Positions 50,915 through 59,226 of a stretch of 64,000 bases of DNA are shown here, one piece after another (positions within the stretch are counted from its first letter, which is position 1; every line of letters starts with the position of its first letter). A program made the translations under genes and the position numbers. Source of the DNA: a bacterium (GTDB lineage: Bacteria > Patescibacteriota > Microgenomatia > UBA1406 > GWC2-37-13). The stretch covers positions 88,766 through 152,765 of the forward strand of contig JAKQDR010000165.1 of assembly GCA_029573715.1 (NCBI GenBank). Direction: 5' to 3'. The notes below the pieces were generated by a model. The model made no database searches. It was not told the DNA's origin and saw nothing but the letters and a program-made list of their open reading frames with translations.

Positions 50915-52282
50915 TTATTCGTCTCTCGCCCAATTAGCTCTCAACAAAAAGACTCCACTTGAAATGAGTATGCTCCCCATAAAGATCCATGAAAGAGGTG
51001 TTTCGGATCCCGCATCAAGAAGAGCGCTGGGAGTTATGGTCTGCGTAGTCATATTACCGGGTGTCGCGGTAACATATACGATGGTTGGTGTTGTTGAAGG
51101 AGAGCTGAGTGTTGGCGATAGAAGTGGCGCTGACGTGGGTGTTGTTACAATAGATGGAGAAAGAGTGGCAGAAGGAGTAGATGGTGCCGACTCACCCAGC
51201 ACCTGCTCACCAGCCTTAGCAATAGTAAAGGATCGATTTATCGTGCGTAATTGACCATTATTATCTGGCAAATTCACCCGCAAAACATAGTTTCCAGGAG
51301 CAAACGCCTGCGCAGGCTCAACAATCCAAGATCCTTTGTCCGAAACAATAACTGATTCTTGAAATGCCGGACGAGAATTCACTTCGATAGTTACCCGGGA
51401 AAAGGGCACTCCAAACCCCTTAAATAACGGCTTTCCGTGAGGGACAGTGGCGTTTTTTTCAGGATACAAGACAGAAATTGAATGACCTTGAGATGGCCTT
51501 GTTCGAACCGTTGAAGCTGGTAATACATCTTGTGGATTGGAAAGAAACACATAATCCTGGCCCATCAGAATAGTCTGAGGAATTGGCGCTGCATTTTGCA
51601 AAGATGCTCGTACCCGAGACGGGCCATATTCTTCGTGAAACACATCAATCACAATGGTAATATCTTGACTCACATTACCAGGAATGGTGGTGAGCCACTC
51701 CCCGGAAGACTTTGTCTTGCTTAAATAATTACCCGTGAGAAACTCTGATTCAAATGACACGAGTATAAAAGCCTCTGGCAGACCATCACCATTGGGCGAA
51801 GCGACTTTCCCATATACGGGAAGCATATTGGCACGCTGTGCTTGTGCGGGGTTTTGCGTACGAAATGAATAGAGATCTTTCTGGTCAAAGAAAACGACCT
51901 GATCATTTGCAATAATCTGATAATAATAATCTCGCTCAGGCGATAGGTCTTTGATTTCTATCCAGTGAAATGTGCGATTAGGCCCACTATCTGCAGTAGA
52001 TTCTTCCGAATAAGCCGAAAATCGCAGATTGTCTGAAGATTCGCCGTAAATCACGTACGCCCGAGCAGGGTCACTCGTCTCAAAAAAAATGCCTGCTGAG
52101 ACATCAGACACATTGACATTCGCCTGCCGCACCAGTGTTACAGGTGACGCTTGAATAGGAGCATCTGAATACCACACAAATATTTGACCAACCAAAACTG
52201 CAAACAATGCAACTAATGCAACGATAAATATTGAGGGAACCCTCTGCGAAAATTGTGGTTTAAGATATAAGTCTGAATACAT
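50915..52282 (-). CDS. Surface protein with Fn3/Ig-like domains and a sortase-type tail
   Basis: A 455-residue extracellular protein. An N-terminal membrane segment (about 17-38) is followed by a fibronectin-III-like domain (55-145; RTFHWIEIKDLSPERDYYYQ), a carboxypeptidase-regulatory-like section (about 155-220) and an Ig-like domain (about 285-365). A Ser/Thr/Pro-rich stalk (385-420) leads to LLDAG (421-425), the SETPLS stretch, a hydrophobic segment and a short charged tail. That ending is the layout of an LPXTG cell-wall sorting signal with a variant pentapeptide. A sortase is encoded at 41.2-42.0 kb. Confidence 0.75.
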   Translation of the reverse strand: MYSDLYLKPQFSQRVPSIFIVALVALFAVLVGQIFVWYSDAPIQASPVTLVRQANVNVSDVSAGIFFETSDPARAYVIYGESSDNLRFSAYSEESTADSGPNRTFHWIEIKDLSPERDYYYQIIANDQVVFFDQKDLYSFRTQNPAQAQRANMLPVYGKVASPNGDGLPEAFILVSFESEFLTGNYLSKTKSSGEWLTTIPGNVSQDITIVIDVFHEEYGPSRVRASLQNAAPIPQTILMGQDYVFLSNPQDVLPASTVRTRPSQGHSISVLYPEKNATVPHGKPLFKGFGVPFSRVTIEVNSRPAFQESVIVSDKGSWIVEPAQAFAPGNYVLRVNLPDNNGQLRTINRSFTIAKAGEQVLGESAPSTPSATLSPSIVTTPTSAPLLSPTLSSPSTTPTIVYVTATPGNMTTQTITPSALLDAGSETPLSWIFMGSILISSGVFLLRANWARDE

Positions 52283-52333
52283 ACTAACCCGTTAATCTCA
52301 ATAAACATCATATGCCACCTCGCATACGTTTGA

Positions 52334-52546
52334 CTAGTCCATTTCACGCAAACGATCAAACACCTTCATATCAATTGGTTTAATGACGACCGGAGGCACA
52401 TCAATGGTGACTGCGCTCTCATCTATCTTACTCCTCTGCCATAAATCGTATACCGTCAGTAAAGCAACCACTATAAAAATGAGTACAAAAACAGCAAGAA
52501 CATCATTGCGATATGATACGATTTTTTTTGTATTTTTCATACTCAT
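52334..52546 (-). CDS. Small single-pass protein in the pilus operon
   Basis: A 70-residue protein with a basic N-terminus, one membrane segment (about 16-35) and a short outer tail with VTIDVPPVVIKPIDMKVF. It begins at the base after the PilO stop codon and so is almost certainly co-translated with PilN and PilO. Its position suggests a PilP-like accessory of the pilus inner membrane complex, but the sequence is too short to say. Confidence 0.65.
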   Translation of the reverse strand: MSMKNTKKIVSYRNDVLAVFVLIFIVVALLTVYDLWQRSKIDESAVTIDVPPVVIKPIDMKVFDRLREMD

Positions 52547-53143
52547 TTAAAGATGATAGGCGTCTATTTCAAGCTTCATCTGCAATACTCCACCCGGTGA
52601 TGCCTCTTCCACACGCGAGAAAACCAGTGTATTGATAGATTTCAATCTGCGTTGGCTGAGTATGGTATCAATAAGATATCTGCCGGTGCCATAATCCACA
52701 CGAACATCTGCAAGTATCTTATATGTTTTGAGTTCAGCCTTGGGATTCGGTTTTTTAGAACTATTTGATGTGGTTATCGAATGAGCGGGGAATGTATATG
52801 ACTTTGAGGGAGTGTATTGAAGAAATGAGCGATTGACATCTTGAGTGAGTCCGTATAGATGTAAATCATTAGGAATCGCCTCGTCTAACATTTTAAAGTC
52901 TTGTCTGTGAGCTTCCAGGATGCTTTGCAATTCAGACACATTCTCTATTGCTTTTTGGTAGCGTATTGATAGCGCGACAAGTTCCTCAAGTTGTCTTTTT
53001 CTGTCAACATATTCTCCAACAGTCGGCCTCGCCACGAAAAGAATAAGGAGTATAAGCACGAAAAAGAAACCCGACAAATAGAGATTTCGAGAGTTATCTT
53101 TCCCTTTTTGTAAAACCAGTTGAATGAATGAATCTTTGTCCAT
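52547..53143 (-). CDS. pilO: PilO-like type IV pilus assembly protein
   Basis: A 198-residue inner membrane protein: short cytoplasmic end, one membrane segment (about 22-40), a coiled coil (VDRKRQLEELVALSIRYQKA onward) and a ferredoxin-like periplasmic domain ending in VLQMKLEIDAYHL. PilO pairs with PilN to link the cytoplasmic motor to the pilus. The order PilN, PilO, small protein on one strand supports the name. It lies 18 nt after pilN. Confidence 0.82.
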   Translation of the reverse strand: MDKDSFIQLVLQKGKDNSRNLYLSGFFFVLILLILFVARPTVGEYVDRKRQLEELVALSIRYQKAIENVSELQSILEAHRQDFKMLDEAIPNDLHLYGLTQDVNRSFLQYTPSKSYTFPAHSITTSNSSKKPNPKAELKTYKILADVRVDYGTGRYLIDTILSQRRLKSINTLVFSRVEEASPGGVLQMKLEIDAYHL

Positions 53144-53161
53144 GTGCCTATTAATACATAT

Positions 53162-53728
53162 TTAATTACTACTCTTTTCAATGTTTTTAGAAGCATCACC
53201 AGTCGTGTGATAGCCTTCAAGTGATAATGTGAATGTATATTGCTGTGACGCCTCTCTTTGAACCCTTGTCAACTGAACCTTATCAAATTTTTCACTCGAG
53301 GTAAGCCGAGCGAAAAACTGTTGTATGATGCGATAATCGCTTGTCTTGCCCTCAATTATTATTCCCTTCTCTTGTACTTGAATAGACTGAGTCCGCACTG
53401 CTTTAGGAAGCACCTCGTTGACATAAGATAATTTGTCCAACAAATTCCCTTGCTTCTCGAAAATAGAGTTAATAAGTGTAACCTTGCGCTGAGCATATTC
53501 CAAATCAGCTCGAAGGGGCTGGGTTGCCTGGATGATTGTCCGCTGCATCGCGAGTTTTTCTTTTTGATCAACCAAGTCCTGATCTACGCGAACACGCAAA
53601 AAGAAAACCACAAGTACGATAGATAAAACGATTACCAGTGCGTATCGCACATAATGAAGAGCAAAGTAGCCAAGTCGTTCTACAACTTTGGGCTGACGAG
53701 AAGGAAATAGATTAATGGCGTACCTCAT
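53162..53728 (-). CDS. pilN: PilN-like type IV pilus assembly protein
   Basis: A 188-residue protein with the PilN pattern: a short cytoplasmic start MRYAINLFPSR resembling the INLLP motif that binds PilM, a membrane segment (about 29-46), a coiled coil and a ferredoxin-like domain with QVQEKGIIIEGKTSDYRIIQ. The start at 53728 gives this N-terminus; an upstream TTG would add 21 residues without family support. PilM itself is not adjacent; the actin-like part of the 42-44 kb gene is a possible counterpart. Confidence 0.82.
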   Translation of the reverse strand: MRYAINLFPSRQPKVVERLGYFALHYVRYALVIVLSIVLVVFFLRVRVDQDLVDQKEKLAMQRTIIQATQPLRADLEYAQRKVTLINSIFEKQGNLLDKLSYVNEVLPKAVRTQSIQVQEKGIIIEGKTSDYRIIQQFFARLTSSEKFDKVQLTRVQREASQQYTFTLSLEGYHTTGDASKNIEKSSN

Positions 53729-53826
53729 ACAAATATAAACGCGGTTTGATACAGTATGATTATATACTATGCAAACTGTGCGCGTAAACAAGAAGGTGGT
53801 CGGTGTTTAGAAAGTAGCCAAAGCGG

Positions 53827-54063
53827 TTATCGTGACGCAACTTGAGACTTGAGACGAGAAGCTTTTTGTTTACTCAAAATCCCCCGTTTTGCGGCTTTAT
53901 CAATCGTTTTGTATGCCGCAGATTGGCTGATAGTATCTGCAATTTCACCCGTTCGATTAGCAACACGCAATATCTGATCAATTTTACTTCGATACATCGA
54001 ATTTCTTTTTGCTTTTTTTATATCTTTACGAACTTTTTTCTGTGCGGAAGCTAGATTTGCCAT
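53827..54063 (-). CDS. rpsT: 30S ribosomal protein S20
   Basis: S20 is an all-helical primary binder of 16S rRNA. The 78-residue protein begins MANLASAQKKVRKDIKKAKR, matching the family (an N..SA.KR.R....R..N pattern), with the helix-turn DKAAKRGILSKQKASRLKSQ near the end. The start at 54063 is chosen by this N-terminus; a TATTAT box on the minus strand lies about 20 nt upstream. It is a single gene between pilus and envelope genes. Confidence 0.93.
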   Translation of the reverse strand: MANLASAQKKVRKDIKKAKRNSMYRSKIDQILRVANRTGEIADTISQSAAYKTIDKAAKRGILSKQKASRLKSQVASR

Positions 54064-54134
54064 ATGGTAATTGAAATAATACAAAAATCAAAAACTATTG
54101 CGATATTATACCTTAAAAAGAGCCAATTTACAGC

Positions 54135-54626
54135 TTATAAATCATCTGTGGGAAATTCCCCTTCATATATTTGAGCCCCATATCCACCCTCAAATCGCAG
54201 TCGAACTACAATATCGCTGGTGATTTCATGGTATCTACACACGTTTCTTGAGCATGTTCCAAGCGTAATCTTTCGCTCAAAATTAGGCGAAAATGAGCTT
54301 TCACCCGGACTTGGACGCGCAGAACTAAAAACCCCTTCTGATGCTTGCTCGGCCGTTGAATAGGTGAGTTCATATTCAATAGTCGTTGTACCGCTGGGCA
54401 CTCCGCTCACTTTCAACTGGATTTCTTTTTTGGGCTGTACGGATATCAATTCGACTTTCACATCGGGTGATACTGTTGGAAGTGCAAGGGGCACTTCGGG
54501 TTGAGGCGCGACAACCGGGGTTGCATCGTTTCTGCGCATATTTTGCACCAATACAAAAGCAATCAGCGCAACAAAGATAACCGTGGCGATAACTCCGGCG
54601 ATTTGTATATGTGTTTTTTGTATCAT
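54135..54626 (-). CDS. Membrane-anchored hypothetical protein
   Basis: A 163-residue protein with one N-terminal membrane segment (about 9-28), a Pro/Val-rich linker (VVAPQPEVPLALPTVSPDV) and a beta-rich outer domain of ~110 residues with a pair of cysteines (TCSRNVCRYH) that may form a disulfide, in keeping with the DsbA-like gene elsewhere in the window. No family is recognised. It lies 20 nt after glyS on the same strand and could share the T-box-controlled transcript. Confidence 0.65.
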   Translation of the reverse strand: MIQKTHIQIAGVIATVIFVALIAFVLVQNMRRNDATPVVAPQPEVPLALPTVSPDVKVELISVQPKKEIQLKVSGVPSGTTTIEYELTYSTAEQASEGVFSSARPSPGESSFSPNFERKITLGTCSRNVCRYHEITSDIVVRLRFEGGYGAQIYEGEFPTDDL

Positions 54627-54646
54627 ACCTATAATTAAAATGTAAA

Positions 54647-56098
54647 TTATGTGCGAATTACCTGAAGAACGTATTGATGCAATGCATCAATAGGAATACG
54701 TTCTTGCTTCATTGTATCACGATCGCGCACTGTCACGGTTTTTTCTTCAAGTGAAGAATAGTCTACAGTGACACACAGAGGTGTTCCAATTTCGTCTTGT
54801 CGTCGATACATCTTGCCAATGTTCCCTGCATCATCAAATTCTGTCACCACATCTTGTGCTAAATCTCGATATATCGATTGAGCAAGGGTTCTGAGCCTTT
54901 CGTCTTTTTGAAGGGGAAATACCGCAACCTTAACCGGCGCTAGTGAAGGTTTCAACCGTAAAAGCGTACGACTTTTGCCTTCGCCAAGATCTTCCTGTAC
55001 ATATGCATCAACAAGCGCCATTAAAAATAGTCTGTTCACTCCAACTGCCGGCTCTATGACATGCGGCACAAACTTGCGACCGGTGGCAGAGTCCACATAC
55101 TCAAGCGACTTTTTGGAATGATGCATATGGGCCATCAAATCAAAATCGGTTCGATACGCAAGGCCCCACAGCTCCTTCCATCCGAAGGGAAAATGATAAT
55201 CCAAATCGAATGTTTCTTTACTGTAGTGAGTGCGTTCCTTGTCGGTATGCCTGCGCCATCGAAGGTTTTCCGCATGAATACCAAGGGTGTTGGTCACAAA
55301 ACGCATCATGTCGGTTTTCCATGCCTCAAGAAGTTCGTGCCAGTCTGAATGCTCAGGATCAAAGAAATACTCAATCTCCGCCTGTTCCAATTCAAACGTG
55401 CGAAAAACAAACTGTCCTTGAGTAATCTCGTTTCGAAAACTCTTGCCAATCTGTCCAACACCAAATGGGAGTTTTACCCTGCAAGAATCAGTGATCTGCT
55501 TGAAATTTGCGAATATACCTTGGGCGGTTTCACCCCGCAAATACACTTTCGATTTTTCTCCGGCGACAGTTCCCAATTCCGTTTCAAAAAGAAGGTTGAA
55601 GGGCTTTGGCTCAGTCAGCTCATTACCATCGGGAGAGGTTATTTTGCATAATTTAATAAACTCTGCCATCTCTTTCATGTCCATGCTTTCCACAGTCGCT
55701 TTGGCGATTTTATTTATTGCAACATCTAGCACAGGATCACTCTTGGATGGGTCTACTCGTGTCGTGGACATGTATCCTTTAACCCAAGCGTCAATCAAAT
55801 GATCTGCCCGGTATCGCTTGTGTGTCTTTTTGTCCTCAACCAGAGGATCGCTAAATGAGCCGACATGCCCAGACGCCACCCAGGTAGTTGGGTGTTGAAT
55901 TATTTGCGAATCAAGACCAACCATGTTCGGACGCTGTTGAATAAACGTTTTCCACCATAAATCGCGGATATTTTTCATAAGCTCCGCACCATATGGACCA
56001 TAGTCGTATGAGTTTGCGATTCCTCCATAAATTTCAGATGTCGGGTAGACAAACCCTCTCCGCTTTGTAAAGGCAACGATTGTTTCAAGAGTAACCAT
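54647..56098 (-). CDS. glyS: Glycyl-tRNA synthetase (dimeric class II type)
   Basis: GlyRS charges tRNA-Gly. This is the single-chain alpha2 form of 483 residues, not the alpha/beta bacterial form: it begins with ETIVAFTKRRGFVYPTSEIY and has GGIANSYDYGPYG, the motif 2 FRNEITQGQFVFRTFELEQ, ARL-like EPAVGVNRLFL (motif 3) and a C-terminal anticodon-binding domain (KVAVFPLQKDERLRTLA). The ATG at 56098 follows a T-box leader. A weak internal -10 between terminator and ATG may allow leaderless expression too. Confidence 0.95.
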   Translation of the reverse strand: MVTLETIVAFTKRRGFVYPTSEIYGGIANSYDYGPYGAELMKNIRDLWWKTFIQQRPNMVGLDSQIIQHPTTWVASGHVGSFSDPLVEDKKTHKRYRADHLIDAWVKGYMSTTRVDPSKSDPVLDVAINKIAKATVESMDMKEMAEFIKLCKITSPDGNELTEPKPFNLLFETELGTVAGEKSKVYLRGETAQGIFANFKQITDSCRVKLPFGVGQIGKSFRNEITQGQFVFRTFELEQAEIEYFFDPEHSDWHELLEAWKTDMMRFVTNTLGIHAENLRWRRHTDKERTHYSKETFDLDYHFPFGWKELWGLAYRTDFDLMAHMHHSKKSLEYVDSATGRKFVPHVIEPAVGVNRLFLMALVDAYVQEDLGEGKSRTLLRLKPSLAPVKVAVFPLQKDERLRTLAQSIYRDLAQDVVTEFDDAGNIGKMYRRQDEIGTPLCVTVDYSSLEEKTVTVRDRDTMKQERIPIDALHQYVLQVIRT

Positions 56099-56141
56099 AG
56101 GATGCAAACTAATTTACAAAAATTTAACTGTTTATATGCAC

Positions 56142-56294
56142 AAAAAGCCGTCCTGAATCAGCCAAAATGCTGAGTCGGGACGGCCATTTGATGTGGTCGT
56201 GGTTCCACCCGAATTGTCAGACACATATATCTGACCACTCTTTTTGTCAGTTGTGCTCCGCAAGAGCCAACCTTGCCTCACCGCGCATCTGACA
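56142..56294 (-). promoter_or_regulatory. T-box riboswitch of glyS
   Basis: On the minus strand the leader starts near 56294. A compact Stem I is closed by TGTCAG (56289-56294) and CTGACA (56245-56250), with a candidate specifier GGA (glycine) in its 3' internal loop at 56257-56259. A GTCAGA/TCTGAC hairpin follows, then the conserved T-box GGGTGGAACCACG (56198-56210). Last comes a terminator GCCGTCC/GGACGGC with an inner stem and TTTTT (56142-56186). Uncharged tRNA-Gly would pair with the T-box and specifier and prevent termination. Confidence 0.9.
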
Positions 56295-56300
56295 GTGCAC

Positions 56301-56309
56301 ATTATAACA
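56301..56309 (-). promoter_or_regulatory. Extended -10 of the T-box leader
   Basis: Minus-strand TGT-TATAAT (hexamer 56301-56306) places the start at about 56294, the first base of T-box Stem I. Confidence 0.75.
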
Positions 56310-56322
56310 CGCTCATCATTGT

Positions 56323-56853
56323 TTATAACAAAAAGCGAACTTTTTCATCGACCAACTCCCGAACGATATCATGCGCATCATCGTACGTTTCGATTTGCTC
56401 AACCCCATATCCGAGTTCTGCATATATATCCGCAAAAAACGAGAAAAATACGCGATCGTAGTGCAATTGAGTTTCGTTAAGATGGATAAGTGCCCGCACA
56501 AGCATATCGTAGACAGTTGGTTCAGCCTGCTCAAGCGGGAGAAGTCTGTCTAAAACCATACATAAGTTATACAAAACACGAACCCTATCTGTTGATTCCT
56601 TCAACATGGAAAATCCCGATATAAGCTCAGTGGTGTTGACATACCATGAGCCACCCGTATGCAAAGAAGCATCTATCCTTACCAAGTTTCCTGTCTGCAA
56701 ATGAGCAGACCTTCGTGAGGTGATTTTTTGTCCTCCCTTAAGAATGTGATGTATCTTGCCTTTCTGACGAGTAAACAGGGTGACCGACTGAGTCATCTCC
56801 AGAAGACTGTGTTTTTTGAGCACAAAACTATCAAATGATGCGCGTACTGCCAT
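56323..56853 (-). CDS. recO: DNA repair protein RecO, short form
   Basis: RecO helps load RecA on gapped DNA. The 176-residue protein has the N-terminal OB fold (DSFVLKKHSLLEMTQSVTLF, GKIHHILKGGQKITSRR) and the helical region VRVLYNLCMVLDRLLPLEQA. It ends well before the usual ~240 residues and lacks the cysteines of the RecO zinc finger. An extended -10 (TGC-TATAGT, 56863-56871) gives a 3-nt leader. It lies directly upstream of the glyS leader on the same strand. Confidence 0.8.
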   Translation of the reverse strand: MAVRASFDSFVLKKHSLLEMTQSVTLFTRQKGKIHHILKGGQKITSRRSAHLQTGNLVRIDASLHTGGSWYVNTTELISGFSMLKESTDRVRVLYNLCMVLDRLLPLEQAEPTVYDMLVRALIHLNETQLHYDRVFFSFFADIYAELGYGVEQIETYDDAHDIVRELVDEKVRFLL

Positions 56854-57216
56854 ATATCAATTACTATAGCAAATACTTCGTGGTTAAATCAAGAAGATCT
56901 CATGCTCCCCACACATATGCGACATGCTGTAATAACTCCACAGTATCTTGCATAGTTCACCTAACACCCGTTTCAAAAAGCGTTGAGCGTCCGCCTATTA
57001 AATACGCTCTCTTCATGTATGAGGTATGTATTAGAGGACACTCACTTAAGTGAGTTTTATAGATGTCATAGATGTATCTATAATGCCCAAGTACAGACGA
57101 ACGTCTCTTATGAAACGGATGTGGTGAGCGGTGTATGCACGAGCATTGAGCGCAGCGTATGCACACATTGATTGTCGCGAGAGTCTTGGGAGGATAAGAA
57201 AGATAATATGATTGCG
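56854..57216. other. Gene-free stretch with a 16-bp palindrome
   Basis: No convincing coding frame, tRNA or terminator is seen in these 363 bp, apart from the recO promoter at the left end. The notable items are the perfect palindrome ACTCACTTAAGTGAGT (57040-57055), followed by a short T-run, and ATAGATGTATCTAT just downstream, which overlaps a plus-strand TATAAT (57079-57084). No ORF follows that box. Confidence 0.5.
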
Positions 57217-59217
57217 CTATTTGACCAGGGTGTCTTTGGAAAGAATACCTACAAATTTTGAGGCCCCCTCTATGGAAACATTCCATTCCTGCTCTTCAAG
57301 GCCTGCCTGCTTTTGAATGAAAATTTTGGCACTATCAACACCGGTTGGAAGTGTGTATTCTGCGGTTACTTCTGCACGGCCTTCCGGATTGACAATCATA
57401 AACCCTTCAAACACGGTAAAATCGAGCTCATCATAGGTACGCACGGGAGTGGTTGAACCCTTAAGCTCGATGAGTTCTGAGCCTTTTGGCACATAAAAAC
57501 GTATCCAATTGCGCAAAGGAGCATTCAAGCAAAGTACCTGTTCCTGCTCCAAATTACAATTTGAAGATGCAAAGGGATTTTTGAAAGTAATGGTAACTGT
57601 ACGCTTTGATCCTTGAGTGGCAGATTGCACCGACTCTTCAACAAATAGATTTGATTTCTGCCCACCGAAATTAACATTATTGATATGCAAATAGTCAATT
57701 CCTTCTTGAACTTCTAGCCTGCCGGCCCAACCCATTTTCTCGACAGCCGCCTGGCTGGTTGGGTCAATAAAATATAAAAGCACATGCTTTTCATCCATGT
57801 TCTGAAGCATGGTTTGAGTGACGCGCCCCCAATATTTGCTCGGGGATGCGCCGATGGCAAAATTCATCAAATCCTTAAGTAGAGATCCTAAGATTGCCTT
57901 TCTATCACCGCGCGCGTACCCCACCTGCGTACCAATAGATTCAAGCAAGGTATAGATGACTTGGGGGCATTCACAGCGGGGGTCTGTTTCGGTCGAAAAC
58001 TTGATGCCTTCAACGTAACGCGCATACCCGATGACTTCATTATCCTTCTTCACTTCTTCACCAAATATATTGATGAGATCAACCAATACGGTGGTGTCAA
58101 TAAAAAATATGCCGTCATACTCCACAGCCGCTCCATACGTCTTATACAACGATTGAAAGTTTTTGACCGATTCGACCAGATCGGGTGAGATATTAGTGTC
58201 GCGCAAGTGCCATACATCGACCCCCTTAAAATAGCGGGTGATGGGATCGGGAGCTTTTGCAGGGCGAATGCCGGCGTCAATATCATAAATGTTGGTCACC
58301 CCGGCAAATTCAAATTTGCCTTTTTCAAGAGTAAGCTCTGTTGTCCCGGTCCAAAATCCTCCAGTTGCTCTTCTCTCTTTGTCATTTTGAAAAATGATAA
58401 GATAGCGCATTTTCTTTTCATTGCCCAGTATGGTCGGCAGTTGCTTCAGAAATGGCTGTGCATTGACCACCAATCGATACGCACCATCAAACTGGTCTTT
58501 TGCATTTTGAATTTGGGCACGCACTTCTGTTGATCCAATGCGTGTGGGATAGCGATTCGGGTCGATGGTGTCTATGGTTTCTTTTGCCTTTGCAATATCG
58601 GCTGCGATAGGGTCAATTTCCTGCATCAACCCGTCAAGCGTCAACATCGCGGTTGCCAAACGTTCTTCAGTGGTAAGTGTATACAAATTGGTCTTTGCAT
58701 CACCCTCAGCGTCTTTTTTCAAACCAAGCAAATCAGCTATCGGAGCAATCGCTTCAATAGCCTTAGAGCCTGCTGCAAGGAGCGAATCTCCTGCCTCAAG
58801 CGCAGCAAAATAATCACGCACATGGGGGATAAATTGAAGCCCTGCCAAGGCTTTTGAGTCAGATTGAAGCCCGTCAAATTCAACGCGAAGTTCTGCAGTT
58901 TTTGTCGCGAGAAGATCTATATCATTTTCAGTGAGTACCATCCTCATTTCCTGCGCTTTTGCTTTGAGCACATCTGCTCTTTTTTGCACTTTCTGAAGGG
59001 GAACGCCCACGAATAAATAGAGCCCCGCTACAATCGCCAAGAAAACAGCAAGTGTGGCTAAACCAAATCGCGCTAGTAATGTTTTTTTTTGAGAACGGCG
59101 CATACGCGAACGAGATTGAAAGGAGCCATATTGTAACGAATCCATCGAAGGAATCAACTGAATCACGTCTTGTGAAGCGGTATTATTTTCGGGTTGATGA
59201 GGCTGCGTAGAAGTCAT
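57217..59217 (-). CDS. DUF4012 membrane protein
   Basis: A 666-residue protein of the DUF4012 family: a cytoplasmic N-terminus with a basic cluster, one membrane segment (about 50-70), a coiled region, and the family core around MRYLIIFQNDKERRATGGFW and GKFEFAGVTNIYDID. DUF4012 genes frequently accompany exopolysaccharide clusters in Gram-positive and CPR genomes; the function is unknown. Here it is followed upstream in transcription by sugar transferase, mannose-1-phosphate guanylyltransferase and glycosyltransferase genes. TATAAC on the minus strand (59226-59231) gives a leader of about 2 nt. Confidence 0.85.
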   Translation of the reverse strand: MTSTQPHQPENNTASQDVIQLIPSMDSLQYGSFQSRSRMRRSQKKTLLARFGLATLAVFLAIVAGLYLFVGVPLQKVQKRADVLKAKAQEMRMVLTENDIDLLATKTAELRVEFDGLQSDSKALAGLQFIPHVRDYFAALEAGDSLLAAGSKAIEAIAPIADLLGLKKDAEGDAKTNLYTLTTEERLATAMLTLDGLMQEIDPIAADIAKAKETIDTIDPNRYPTRIGSTEVRAQIQNAKDQFDGAYRLVVNAQPFLKQLPTILGNEKKMRYLIIFQNDKERRATGGFWTGTTELTLEKGKFEFAGVTNIYDIDAGIRPAKAPDPITRYFKGVDVWHLRDTNISPDLVESVKNFQSLYKTYGAAVEYDGIFFIDTTVLVDLINIFGEEVKKDNEVIGYARYVEGIKFSTETDPRCECPQVIYTLLESIGTQVGYARGDRKAILGSLLKDLMNFAIGASPSKYWGRVTQTMLQNMDEKHVLLYFIDPTSQAAVEKMGWAGRLEVQEGIDYLHINNVNFGGQKSNLFVEESVQSATQGSKRTVTITFKNPFASSNCNLEQEQVLCLNAPLRNWIRFYVPKGSELIELKGSTTPVRTYDELDFTVFEGFMIVNPEGRAEVTAEYTLPTGVDSAKIFIQKQAGLEEQEWNVSIEGASKFVGILSKDTLVK

Positions 59218-59226
59218 ATGATGATG

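Noticed and set aside
57196-57261. Small plus-strand ORF after GGGAGGAT near the DUF4012 end
   Set aside because: Only 17 codons, the spacing from the purine run to the ATG is too long, and it lies inside the DUF4012 coding region.
56957-57286. 109-aa minus-strand frame in the gap before DUF4012
   Set aside because: It overlaps the end of the DUF4012 gene, has Cys/His-rich random composition, and has neither a -10 at a leaderless distance nor a Shine-Dalgarno.
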